A stretch of DNA of 64,000 nucleotides, taken from positions 248,001 through 312,000 of the forward strand of contig JAJEKV010000084.1 of the NCBI GenBank assembly GCA_021234155.1, in the 5' to 3' direction. Under the pieces are notes generated by a model, which was not told where the DNA came from, did not search any database, and saw only the letters and a program-made list of their open reading frames with translations. The translations under genes were made by a program, and so were the position numbers. Position 1 is the stretch's first letter. The number at the start of each line of letters is the position of its first letter. Positions 47,421-58,744 of the stretch are shown here, in pieces. The stretch comes from Isoetes taiwanensis. Its lineage: Eukaryota; Streptophyta; Lycopodiopsida; Isoetales; Isoetaceae.

Positions 47421-49438
47421 AAGAGTTACCATTTGGAAAGGAAATTCATTTTTGTGACATTCTAACTATAGACGCAGTGGATGAGCCTGACACTAGAACT
47501 GTTATTGTGAGTAAAAATGGACAAGAAAGAGGACTGCAGGTAGGAAAGGTAGCCACATCGGATGAAATGAATAAATTACAGTCCATGTTCCAGCAATATA
47601 ATGACGTTTTTGCATGGGAATACAGTGAGTTAAAGGGTATACCTCCGGAGATTTGCCAATTCCATATTAATCTTAAAGAGGGAGCAAAGCCAGTCCATCA
47701 TAAATTGCGCAGAATTAATCCCCATTTGCTTAAGATGGTGCATGAAGAGATCCAAAAATTGCTTTCAGTTGGATTTATATTTCCGATAGAGAATCCGAGT
47801 TGGGTGTTTTGTATTGTCCCTGTCTTGAAGAAAAATGGAAAAATAAGAGTGTGTATAGATTGTCAAGACCTAAACAGCAATACTCTTAAGGATCACTTTC
47901 CTCTTCCCTTTCAAGAAGACATTCTGTATCAGGCAGCAGGTCAAGAGGCTTATTCTTTTATGGATGGTTTTTCGGGGTTTAACCAAATTTCGATAAGAGA
48001 AGAAGATAAAGCTAAGACTGCCTTCATTACTCCTTGGGGCACATTTGCGATGAACGTCATGCCCTTTGGGTTGATGAATGCCCCGGCTACCTTCCAGAAA
48101 GCCATGATGATGGCTTATGGACCAATGCTCTCAAAGGGTCTAGGGATATTTCTTGATGATTTGTGTTTGTCAAATAGCAGGGAGCAGCATTTGGAGTCAT
48201 TGGAGAAGACATTGGAACTTAGTAGGGCTTCCCAGGTATGTCTTAATCCTGCAAAGTGCAAATTTTTAGTTGAAGGTGGAACGCTACTTGGTCATCATGT
48301 GTCTACAAAAGGCATTCAAATAGCGGAGGAGAAGCTAGAAGTCATCACCAAGCTGCCAATTCCAAAAACTGTTAAGGAGGTAAGGAAATTAATATGCACA
48401 TGTTCATTTTTGCGAGTGCACATTCCTCATTTTTCCCATAGCAAGATCATGCCAATACTGTGGACTGATGAGTGCCAACAAGCTTTTGATACAGTAATTA
48501 CCTTCATGAAGAAGAGAGGAGTTTTGAGCACCCCAGACTTGGATCAGCCTTTCATAGTATTCTTAGCCGTTACTGAGTGGGCTTGCGGTGTTACTCTATG
48601 CCAAAAGCAAGAGCGCAAAGAATTTAAAGTTATTAGTTATTCCGGAAAATTATGGAGTGCAATAGAGGCTAGATATCCCTTGCTAGAAAAGTATGCGGCA
48701 GCCTTGGTGTTTTGCTTTCAAAAGCATGAGCATCTTCTTTTGCAGCAGCATACAAAGGTGGTTGCCAAGAGGAACCCGATGAGTCTCATCAATAGTAAAA
48801 CTTTGAAAAAAGCAAAAATGCATAGGTGGATGGTGTTCTTGCATCAATTTGATTTTCATGTGAAGTTACTTACTGCTCAAAGTAATCCTAGCTCTTATTT
48901 GCCATATGCATTTCAATTTGATAATCAGGAATTAGAGGAAGAAGATAATATGCATGTTTCTCCATTAGTACATCATATTTCTGTGCACAATTCTTGGATG
49001 TTGCCTTATATTAATTTGCTTAATGATATTCCTCTGCCTACTATATACACGAAGTCTGATCTTAGAAAATTTAAATCTGAATTGCATCATTATGTTATGG
49101 TGGAAGATATTCTTTGTAGAAAGAGTGTAGCAGGCCCACTTATGCGATGTTTGAATGAAGAAGAACAGGGTTGGGTATTAGAGTCATGTCACCGAGGGGT
49201 TTGTGCAGGACATTTTGCAGGAGATGCTACAGCAAAGAGGATACTTAGGGCTGGATATTATTGGCCAACAGTCTTTAAAGATGCGCATGCTTATTGCCAA
49301 CGATGTCATGCTTGCCAGTTGTATGCCCCTAAGCGATTAAATTCTGCTCCCTTGGATACCATCCCACATATTGAGCCATTCCATACTTGGGGATTAGATT
49401 TCATAGGCCCATTGCCCCCTTCTTCTGCAGGTCACCAA
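47321..49438 (+). CDS. pol: Tat-like RT, degenerate RNase H and integrase N-terminus
   Basis: A long open frame cut by the Helitron at 49439. RT: HHKLRRINPHLLKMVHEEIQ, VPVLKKNGKIRVCIDCQDLN, FMDGFSGFNQISIREEDKAK, VMPFGLMNAPATFQKAMM and catalytic IFLDDL at about 48146-48163. The following RNase H fold (FIVFLAVTEWACGVTLCQK, IEARYPLLEKYAAALVFCF) lacks the DAS, TDH and DALSR-type aspartates, keeping only the central Glu. It is structurally recognisable but catalytically empty. Integrase zinc finger: CHRGVCAGHFAGDATAKRIL then YCQRCHACQ. The core begins WGLDFIGPLPPSSAGH (first Asp). Confidence 0.88.
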
Positions 49439-51225
49439 TCTTATATTATAATGTTATTGTGTAAGTGTTGGACCCAGCCCTAATTTGGGCGGCCCAGATT
49501 TGATGAAATCAATGGAAGAGATGATGCCACGTAAGATTCTTTAAAATAACATGGTTTTTTTTCTAGGGTTAGCGAGGGGACGTTTGAGGTTTTGATGCTG
49601 CCAGACTTCCTTTGATGCTCCCTTTGGTGCAGAAAGTAGTCTTCGAAGCAGCAGAGATGTGCCAGAGTTTGAATACATTCCCAGTCCATGCCTCACCCTC
49701 ACAGCTTGGCCATCATATCCCAGAACCGAACTCAGATGGTTGGTATCGTGGCTTCTGATATGCGGCAGCAGAATTCCGCCTTCAAGGTAAGTGGATTTTG
49801 CCATTTTTTTTTTGCTCTTCTTCTTGCTCTATGCCGGATTTGATAGATCGGTTGCTCCAGAGGCCAGTCTCTTGCCGATTTGCTTTCCTAAGGGGCTATG
49901 GAGACGGCAGAGGCTATGGCACTTGATCCCGTTTAGGGAGCCAGAAAGGAAGAAATTTGTATAGAACTCACGTATCTGCATCATCTCTTCTCTGGAGCAT
50001 CATCTCACAGATCACCAGGGGCAAACCCCTGCATCTGGAAACCTCTGTTATCATATGCAGAAGGAGAGGGCTTACAATATTAACATACCCTGGTTGCAAT
50101 GATTCGAGCAATAATACCCTGGTTATCGTACCCTGGTAATATTAACATACCCTGGTTATCGTATTAAGAGCTCTTCCAAGGCTGTACCTGAAGGCCAGGA
50201 AGCCACGTCCGCCACTTACTGTATCAACGTCTATGATGTGGCAAAATAATTCTTCTTTTATTCCCTTGATGTCGTGGAGCAAAAGCAGAAGCATACTCTT
50301 TGGATGTCTGCAGATCGGAAGCAGAACTTTTTTTTTGATTTTGTGTTGTCTGATTCATTCCAGCAATATTTCACAAAGCTTGATTTCTGAACATGATTTG
50401 CCTCTTGCTATGATCTACCCAGATTCAAAGCCTTTGCCCAAGGATGGCTAAAAATGCCAGTTCATAGCTTTGTCGGAGTTGAGTTCTTCAGAGGATTTCT
50501 ACGTTAATGGCAGGTAATTGCTACATGTAATTATTTTTACTATGAATTGTGCTTTAAACTGTAGTTGTTTTGATCTTAGCTAGCTTATAATATAGGGATC
50601 CACTCCACGAACATGTGCTTTTAGAGCTGGGTCTCTATCTACGTCAGCTTATAGTTAGATATTGCCCTTAGAATTGGTCTGGTTGAAATAGGACATGGCA
50701 GAGTTAGTTGCAGATCATTATGTGTTTTCATTCTGTCTAAAGCAGAATATAAAGATTTTGTCTTTCGCTTTTAGGGTCGAACTGTGTCCAACGGCCATGT
50801 ACAAATGCACAAAAGGGATCTGCCATTTCGTCAATTCTCTATTCCAAATTGTTTAAGCTTGGTGGGACAAAACTTGGTTAGGAACATTTGCATTGGTTGC
50901 TATTTTGATTGAATTTGCTGGTATATGATTGTGAATTTCTGCAGGAGTCTTCAAACTGGCCATATGTTCAGCCTTCCATCAGAATGTGCATGGCAGCAGA
51001 CATGTTTTGTGATGAATACCATCACATCAAGCTAAAGATATGAGGTTATGTCTCCAGCGTCCTCCAGAGATATATCTGAAAATGTTTATTGTAATTCAAC
51101 AAAGAATCTGTTGTTTTCAACAAAGGATATGTTTATTTGCTTTGGATTTGATAGGGATTGAAATGTTTTTTGACTGCTAGAATAGTTGGGAGCAGCATAG
51201 TCTTATTTCTTGCATGGTAGTCAGG

Positions 51226-51345
51226 AGACCCAAGGTGTACAAGAATAAAATCCTATTTGACTACATGTGTGCTACCTGCAAAAGACCATTTCGTCCATGT
51301 CAAGAATCATATGAGGGATGCCGCTCAGCTGATATTCAAACAGGT
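51226..51345 (+). pseudogene. Possible captured exon in the Helitron
   Basis: An open block ending in CAG|GTAAGA at about 51342. It reads KILFDYMCATCKRPFRPCQE, with a CxxC...C pattern, in one frame, and HVKNHMRDAAQLIFKQ in another. The reading frame and family are unresolved. The donor site and composition suggest a host exon fragment. Confidence 0.3.
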
Positions 51346-52504
51346 AAGATAGCATGCAAAGTTTGAGATGGTCTGTAGACTAAATGTTTATTTTCTAAAT
51401 GTTCAGCATTGCCCTGTGCCAGAAGTGTAATTTATATTTTTTCAAATAATCCTCTTATGGAGTATGCTGATCTATAAGAAAGACTCTAAGTTCATGTAAC
51501 AAAGCTAGCATGACATGGAATATTGTGCAAAGACAATGTCAAATGTAATTACTGCATATATAAAATATACAATAGTTGTTTCAAAAAATCATCTTTGCAT
51601 ATACAATAGTCATTTCAAAGAACCATTTCAATAAACAAAGCTCAAAGGGAAAAATATGCAAACAGATAATTAATTAAGCTAGGCAAAAAAATGGCCGTTG
51701 AAATAGCTCAAAAAAGAAGTTGGCATACAAATTAAAGACAACATATACGCTCCCACAAATAATTATATGGCCAACAAGTTTCCAACATTTACAGTTACCA
51801 AATTACAATTATATGGCAGGCTTTGGGTAAATTTGTAAAATGCTTAGAACTTCCTGTGAATATGTCTAAGAATTAGTGCAAAGGTATCTTTGCATGGAAA
51901 TTGAATAAAATAAACCAACAGGAGCTACAGGAATTATGCAGGTCGCAAACAAATGATTGGACTTGATTTGCATACTCTTACACTTACATGTCCCTACATG
52001 GGTAACATCATCTTTTTAGAACACTCAACGAGTTATGTTCCAGTGATGTTTGGAGACAAAGGCTGTCATAGATTAATGGGATGCCCAGACTTTGTTTACT
52101 TTGTGCACTTTTTGAGGAATGATTTTATATTTTGAAAAGACTTTGGTGTTTGTTCCTTTATATACTTACATAACTCTAATGCCATGTTCGTTTCCAACAA
52201 CTACAACTTTATACTTTAATAACTGTATTGCCATGTCCTTTTCTACAACTATGCGCCATGTCATTTTTCAACAACTACAATTTTATACTTAAATGATTGT
52301 ATTGTCATGTCCTTTTTTAACAACAACTACAAGGGTTATACGAAACGAAAGGGGGTATGGTAAAATGACGTGTGACGTGGATAAAAAGGCCCTTTTTTAA
52401 AGAACTTTCTCTTAAAATTCTCCCCTACAACGAAGATGGAAGACAATAAGGAACACACAACTTAGGTATCGAAAGATCTTGGCATTGTTATCAACCCTAG
52501 GATA

Positions 52505-52726
52505 AGACATATTTTTCGTTGCATTCAAAAAAATATATCAATTAACGTCATGCTTTTGTTTTACAGGCATCCAGAAAAATGTATCAATTAGCATCATGCT
52601 TTTGCTTTACAGGCACCTACAAAAAATGATGCAGACGATGTGCTCGAACACATTGCTCAGCTGGAGCAATCAACCGATGATTTATATGGTTCAATGACGT
52701 TATTCGATGTGAACTTGAATGAATGA
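52505..52726 (+). pseudogene. Captured terminal exon with duplicated splice acceptor
   Basis: Two near-identical copies of ATCAATTA..TCATGCTTTTG.TTTACAGGCA (about 52538-52570 and 52584-52617) give tandem 3' splice acceptors. After the second, an open block reads APTKNDADDVLEHIAQLEQS then TDDLYGSMTLFDVNLNE and a stop at about 52724. It looks like the last exon of an unrecognised host gene carried by the Helitron. Confidence 0.4.
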
Positions 52727-52952
52727 GACATCACCCTCCTACTATTGAAGGTATTTCAAGCTATGCTTTGCCAACATTTTAATGAACGAATCCAACAACA
52801 TATTCTTGGCACCCGTTCATTTTTTATCCTTTGTACAGAAATTACGAGAAAAGAGTACAAATATTAAATTGATACTGTGTAATTTTCTCATTGCAGCTAG
52901 AACTTTCATAGGCTTCCAAATTATGCCCAGCAACGCTGGGCACCATTACTAG

Positions 52953-53769
52953 TATGTCATAATGGCTACCGATTATTTTACCAAGTGGGTGGAGGCGCTG
53001 CCAACCAGAACTGCCACTGCAACAGTAACTAGTTCATTTGTGTTTCACCAACTTGTGTGCAGGTTTGGAGTTCCACAGGTACTGGTCAGCGACAGCGACA
53101 GAGACAGCCATTTCATGAACGAAGTTGTTGCAGATCTTGTTTCACAATTAAAGTTGAAGCAGAGGTTTTCAGCTGCATATTATCCCCAATGTAATGGGCA
53201 AGCAGAAAGCTCCAATAAGCAAATGATTCAGATATTGCGGAAGACAATTGAAGAACACAAAGGAAATTGGCATTCTCATATATCAGCAGCATTGTGGTCA
53301 TATAGAACTCATGAGAAACACGCCACAGGATATACACCTTTCCAATTGGTATATGGGAAGGAATCGTGTTACCTATAGAGATTGAGTCCTTGCCGTCTTT
53401 GAGGATAACCTTAGAGCATCATGGTACACAAGAAGACCCGGTTGAGGAACAAAGTTGCTAGCTTTGGAGCAATTGGACGAGGATAGGCACATGGCCTATT
53501 TGGCACAAAAATTCAGAAAAGAACAGCAACAAAGGAGGTTCAGCAAGAAGTCTCAGCATACGCAGTATTTTCAGCATGGACAATTAGTCCTTCGATGGTA
53601 CAAGCCCAAGGAAGATAACCGCAAGAAATTTCAGAGTATTTGGCAGGGACCATATGTTATTGATGAGGTGTTAAGGAATCATGCTTATGTGCTGAAGACC
53701 CTTGATGGAAAGCGACTTCATAATCCAATCAATGGTTCATCACTCAAGGTGTACTGGCCAACTGGCTGA
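52953..53769 (+). pseudogene. Tat-like integrase, 3' part
   Basis: Integrase resumes after the Helitron: ATDYFTKWVEALPTRTATAT, RFGVPQVLVSDSDRDSHFMN (second Asp), YYPQCNGQAESSNKQMIQIL (catalytic Glu), GYTPFQLVYGKE. The frame stops near 53378. A C-terminal frame (53455-53769) holds the GPY/F module: FSKKSQHTQYFQHGQLVLRW, IWQGPYVIDEVLRNHAYVLK, LKVYWPTG. No chromodomain follows. The stop/frameshift between core and C-terminus disables it. Confidence 0.85.
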
Positions 53770-53798
53770 GGGGACCAGCCAGTCGTTTTTGGGCCTAA

Positions 53799-56046
53799 TG
53801 ATGGCTTACTCTTGCGAGTAGCCATCATATTTTGTCTCTAGTTTCTTTTTATCTAGCACTAATTGTTAGCTCATCTAGTTTGCATTTAGCAGGTGAACAA
53901 TCAAGCAATTCAGGTCAGATAATAGCAGAGTACAAGGGATATCATACCATCATAGAAGATGCGGGCAGTGGATTTGCAGAAGTAAGTGTTTGACGAGGAT
54001 ACAAGTTAGCCAAGTTAGCCAAGTGAAGTTTGGTGTTTGCGCAAGTTTCTTAAGAAAAAAAGAAAAGAAGGTTTGCCATGGATTTTCTCTATATTTTGCC
54101 CTTCTATTCCATGTTCCATGCCATGCACCTTAAAAGGCTTTTTCCTATTCTTGTTTCATATATTCCATGCCATGCATCTATAAGACCTTCTCTTGCCCTC
54201 ATTCTAATGCCCATGTTCTAATGCCCATGTAGTGTTCTTATATTTCCATGGAGTTCTTCCTTGTAACCATAAGAGCAAAAAAAAAAAAGGGGGTATCAAT
54301 GTCTAGTCCATGGAGCACAATCTGTGCCATTTTCTCTTCTTTTCCTACATCTTTATTTGCCAAAGTTGCCATTTGTTTTTTCATTTCCTATTGAAAAAGA
54401 TCCAAAAAAGAAAAAAAAAAAACAAAGGGGCTGTCTTGTTGCTTTCCCCCTTTGCTATTGAAAAAGACAAAAAAACGTGTTGCCGTGCATTGTTTTTTGG
54501 CTTTCATTTTCCTTTACCTTTGAAACAAAAAAAAGACAAAGAAAGAAAAGCTTTTATTGCAGGAATGCCCTTGTGCCTCATTCTTATGTTGCCTTTATGA
54601 CCATGGTGGATAAACGTGAGCTATATTAAGCCAATCATGTCCTTATCCAATCGTCTCCCAAAATAAGCATGATATTTTTATGGGCCATGTTTCAACGTAG
54701 CCAAAAGCCTTTTTGTTTCTAAAATACATTGCCTTTTTCTACCTTGTTGATTTTCAATGATATCCACTTGCTTAGGAAATGCCCTTACAGAAAACGTCCT
54801 TATCCCTTATCTGTCCAAAATCCATGGCATGTATGTCGGTTCTGTAAAAAGAAAGAATCCATGGCATGTATGTCGGTTCTGTAAAAAGAAAGAAGGATTT
54901 GTTACAGAAGTGGGTTTCCGAGATGATTGGAGGCTGTTTTTGGAAATATGGGACTGCAACAAAAGAGACAAGAGGCATGCATTTTTCCCATTTGATCGGC
55001 TACAGAAGAAGTGCTGCGGCTGTTTTGGATCCAGGTAGTCTTTGCACAGAGGGTTTCCTTCACAAGGCCACATTTTGGAGGATATTGCTCTACCGAAACC
55101 TTGGAGGAAGCTACATTTATGTGGTGAAGATGTCTGTGTGCTGCAATTGCTTGAAGATTGAAGACTTCTATGATGGCTATGACACATCCCTGGTATTTTG
55201 TGAAAAATCTGAACTTTGATTTCGCTTGTTGGTTGATTCACTTGTGAATTGTTACTGTTATTGTGGCATTTTGGTGACAGTCCAGACAATTACATCACAT
55301 CTCATCTACTTCTATTTTGTTATCCATAAATTCTGAACTTTTATGAGCATCTCCTTTCCTTTGTTATCCATAAATTCTGAACTGTTATGAGCAGTACATT
55401 TACCTTTCTATATGCTCATGTACAAGTTAGCAGTGCTTGTGATTATCAGTTAGATCTTCTGATGTTTTCACTCTTACATTCTGCTGACAGTTAGTTTTCA
55501 ATTCCTTAAGTGGTGATCTGATTTTTCTTGCTTTGAAAGTTCCCTTGGTCTTACATTTGAGGGCATGTCTTAATTGGCAAGCAGCAGCATAAGTTGAGCA
55601 CTGAGTTAAGCGATTATCTGGGATTTGGCATTGATATCCCTTTGTTTAGGCAAAATCTTTAAGCAGCTAAGTCCTTTGATCAACATAAAATTCTTAATTC
55701 ATCATAAAAGATAGAGAGCATTGTGTTATATGAAATATTCTGTTTGTATGCATCACAAGGTAGGCATGCATCATCGAAATTTTATGTAGACATTGCTTGT
55801 TGCATTCTAAAAAAAAAAAGGTAAGAGACTTGGTGCATGTTTATGTAATTTACTGAATGGAGATAGCATGATGTCTGGAATTGCTCTTGGTTGGTTAGCA
55901 TAAGAGGATTGATTTTATGGCTGTATGCATGTACGAAAAGAATATATAGCAGAGGCCGCCTGCTTATTAGTGGCCTGGAGGTCCTAACCCATTGAATTTC
56001 ATTTTCTCCGAGTGTGTTCTCACAAGATCCAGGCTAGTGAGAAACA
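53799..56046 (+). repeat. Tat-like 3' LTR, 2248 bp
   Basis: Same start hairpin and AAACA end as the 5' LTR. It keeps the segment of about 210 bp deleted from the 5' copy and has a short duplication of TCCATAAATTCTGAACT near 55322-55385. The purine tract before it is poor (TTTTTGGGCCTAA). Confidence 0.92.
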
Positions 56047-56081
56047 TAGGTGTTCTTAACATTTCTTGCTGAGTTCCAGGT

Positions 56082-56607
56082 ATGGCAGACTACATCCCAA
56101 TAGCTATAGTCGACGGCTTCCTCGTGGTGGAGCTCGGCTTTCTGGAGGCTCTCCAGGAGTGCAGGCTTGAGAGTCTGCAGGAGCATCTTCGGAGTCGTGC
56201 TCTGGTAGAGGTGCCGCCAATTTCTATCGCCATACCCAACAGAGAGGGTTGTGGATGCATTAGGTCCCTATGAAAGTTTCCAACGTTTCCAGAATCTCCG
56301 GGCACGAGACATTCGATGAGGAGTGGGCAAAGAATCTGTTTGCCTACATTCATGAAACTGAAGTGTCGAAGGAGTTTTCTGCGAAGTGTGGCTGCAAAGG
56401 TTCTGCTGGTTCAAAGCGAGTGAAGGAGGAGCCAGATGATGGTGATTTTGTGTTCCCGGTTGAGGACCCAAGTTCTGGGAGGGTTAAGTGGTCTACCAAC
56501 AAGGTGTGTCTTCATTCGCTGCTGTTAGTTTGATGTTCTTTATTTCTGTTGCAACTAAGTCACTGCATGAACTATGCAGAGAAAACGAGGCGGCCCCAGC
56601 TGTAGTG
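56082..56607 (+). pseudogene. Broken host gene fragment, unrecognised
   Basis: Immediately right of the gypsy target copy. An acceptor-like TTCCAG lies at about 56078. Coding-like sequence runs in three successive frames: MADYIPIAIVDGFLVVELGF and LESLQEHLRSRALVEVP (56082-56245), then VVDALGPYESFQRFQNLRAR (about 56250-56315), then DEEWAKNLFAYIHETEVSKE and KRVKEEPDDGDFVFPVEDP (56319-56503). A GTGTGT donor at 56504 and a 76-nt intron to TATGCAG (56578) join in phase to RKRGGPSCSA and a stop, giving a basic NLS-like C-terminus. I do not recognise the family. Two frameshifts indicate a pseudogene. Confidence 0.45.
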
Positions 56608-56984
56608 CCTAGCTGTCGAGGATTAATGAAAGCGGAGAGTCTACTTTTTTTAGTTTTTGTTGACATGATTTCTTTGATTCCGTGGGATTTCTGAATTCCT
56701 CTCTGGTTTTGAGTTCCTGCTAGCTCCCTTGTTTCCTCGGCTTAAGGCCCTTTTTGAGAATATAAATCTAAGTTAATTGATGTTCAGTCTGTGCAGTTAC
56801 CTTCAAATTGCATGCCCACTCTTTTTGTCTTGTATTCGGTTACATGCAAATGCAACTTGTTCATGCACACAAACTATTTTTTCCTAATGTGTTCTGTCCA
56901 ATGCAATCTGCCATCATTGGTGATTCCATACCATGGAATGTCTGCGTGATTTGTACATGCAATATTTTTACATATGTAGAGTAG

Positions 56985-57545
56985 TTATGCATAGCGTATT
57001 TATACATAGAGAATTTATACATACATATTTATACATAGAGCGGATAAACATAGAGTAATTAGACATTTAGTGGAGTATTTATACATAGAGTACAGAGTAT
57101 TTGTACATGGAGTATTTGTACACAGATTAGTTATACATAGAGTATATATACATAGAGTATTTGTACATGGAGTATACATAGAGTACATGGAGTTATACAT
57201 AGAGTATTTGTACATAGAGTAAGTTATACATAGAGTAGTTATACATAGAGTATTTGTACATGGAGTATTTGTACACACATTGATTATACATAGAGTATAT
57301 ATACATAGAGTATTTGTACATGGAGTATTTATACATGGAGTATTTGTACATACATTGGTTATACATAGAGTAGTTATACATAAAGTATTTGTACATGGAG
57401 TATTTGTACACACATTGATTATACATAGAGTAGTTATACATAGAGTATTTGTACATACATTAGTTATACATAGAGTAGTTATACATAGAGTTATTATGCA
57501 TAGAGTATATATAGGGTATATAGAGTGTATTTGCCCATTCAGAAT
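56985..57545. repeat. Minisatellite array A (about 15-bp units)
   Basis: Units of the type TTATACATAGAGTA and TTTGTACATGGAGTA alternate about 35 times with single-base variants. The minus-strand open frame (CTNTLC/CITTLC repeats) is an artefact of unit length divisible by three. Confidence 0.92.
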
Positions 57546-57654
57546 TTATACATAGAGTAAATTTCCAACACACCTTGATGCCCCAAGCCATTTCCATTTC
57601 CATTTTCACTTCCAATTGTATTTCCCAACACATCTAAGCAAGGTTTTCCATTTA

Positions 57655-57877
57655 TGCATAGCATATTTATACATAGAGAATTTATACATACATATTTATA
57701 CATAGAGCGGATAAACATAGAGTAATTAGACATTTAGTGGAGTATTTATACATAGAGTATTTGTACACAGAGTATTTGTACATGGAGTATTTGTACACAG
57801 ATTAGTTATACATAGAGTATTTGTACATAGAGTATTTATATATAGAGTATTTGTACATGGAGTATTTGTACATACAT
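57655..57877. repeat. Minisatellite array B, duplicate of the start of A
   Basis: The first 100 bases nearly repeat 56991-57090 (GCATAG.GTATTTATACATAG, then the rare AGCGGATAAACATAGAG and ACATTTAGTGGAG words), so B is a segmental copy. A 100-bp unique spacer separates them. The copia LTR begins at its right edge. Confidence 0.88.
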
Positions 57878-58712
57878 TGTGATAGAAATCATGTGTCATG
57901 TGAATCTTTTTCATACAGTTGAACTCAGAACTTGCAAGCAGAAGCACAGAATAAAGCTAAAGTCACAATGAGAACATATTTGGTTAACTGGAGAATATAT
58001 TAGGCTAACTTGGTTAAGTTGGTTGAGGGTACAATACAATATTGAAGGTTATGTTGACACCATGGAGATGAGACGAGATGCAAGTAATATTAAACAAGTG
58101 TTTAATATTACTTCAATGGTTCAAGTGTTTTTTATTTTAATGGTTCAAGAGTCGAGTTCAAGCACAACGTCTGTGGGATATATCGAGATCTGAGTCAAGT
58201 TCAAGCACAACGTCTGTGGGATATATCGAGATCAACGAATTCTAAACTTAGAACTCTTATCCGATCTAAACCGACGGAGAACATGATAAATACAGATTGC
58301 ACTGATGCTGAGCAATCCATCAGACTATAGATTGAATTGACTGAAGACATTCTACGCCGAGAAGGTTCTTTGTTTGGTTCGGTCAACTGTAGCTACAGTG
58401 TTCAGGTCAATCCCGTAGCTACAGTAATATTGAGCATTAATTACTATGATTTAAGTGCAAGGTTGAGTCAAGTAATCTTTTAATACTTGTTATATTGCAA
58501 GGGATTAGGAACCATCTTGTGGCTCCCTTGCTTGCTTGAATTTTTCTAGGAAATTCATGCTTAATATCAAGTAGATACTTGATTTGTTGAAGCATAGATC
58601 ATATGTTGATCTAAATCTATTTGACTTGCTTGCAAAGCCATAATATTTATTTGTCAAGTTGCTTGTCAAGAAGTTTGTGAAGTTGAATAATCTAGTTGAC
58701 GTAATTTTAACA
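57878..58712 (+). repeat. Copia 5' LTR, about 835 bp
   Basis: Begins TGTGATAGAAATC at the minisatellite edge and ends ...TTTTAACA, one base before the primer site. It contains a 43-bp tandem duplication (about 58155-58236; TTCAAGCACAACGTCTGTGG twice). The exact 5' base is uncertain by two because of a TGTG run. Confidence 0.8.
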
Positions 58713-58713
58713 T

Positions 58714-58728
58714 TGGTATCAGAGCCAA
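58714..58728 (+). promoter_or_regulatory. Primer binding site, initiator tRNA-Met
   Basis: TGGTATCAGAGCCAA, the standard complement of the plant initiator tRNA-Met 3' end, follows the LTR by one base. Confidence 0.92.
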
Positions 58729-58744
58729 GTTGGCTTGAGCTACT

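Larger units (their letters stand above)
49439..52952 (+). mobile_element. Non-autonomous Helitron, 3514 bp
   Basis: Starts TCTTATATTA after an A (49438) and ends CTAG (52949-52952) before a T (52953). This is the A|T insertion and TC...CTRR signature. The 3' end has a perfect 8-bp hairpin TGCCCAGC-AAC-GCTGGGCA (52924-52942) six bases before CTAG. Removing the element leaves the integrase frame continuous, which fixes both borders independently. No Rep or helicase was found, so it is non-autonomous. It contains exon-like captured pieces. Confidence 0.88.
42934..56046 (+). mobile_element. Tat-like Ty3/gypsy retrotransposon, complete with LTRs
   Basis: Two long LTRs (42934-44947 and 53799-56046) flank gag, protease, an extra RNase H, RT, a degenerate RNase H and integrase. 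Five-base flanks GAGGT (42929-42933) and TAGGT (56047-56051) match at four of five positions, as expected for the target duplication. A tRNA-Gln-type primer site follows the 5' LTR. Integrase has no chromodomain; with an additional RNase H this points to the plant Tat lineage. A Helitron (49439-52952) interrupts integrase. Frameshifts in gag and RNase H show it is not autonomous. Confidence 0.88.

Noticed and set aside
57015-57456. Cysteine-rich CTNTLC repeat proteins on the minus strand
   Set aside because: Product of a 15-bp minisatellite whose unit length is a multiple of three; no start context or other coding sign.
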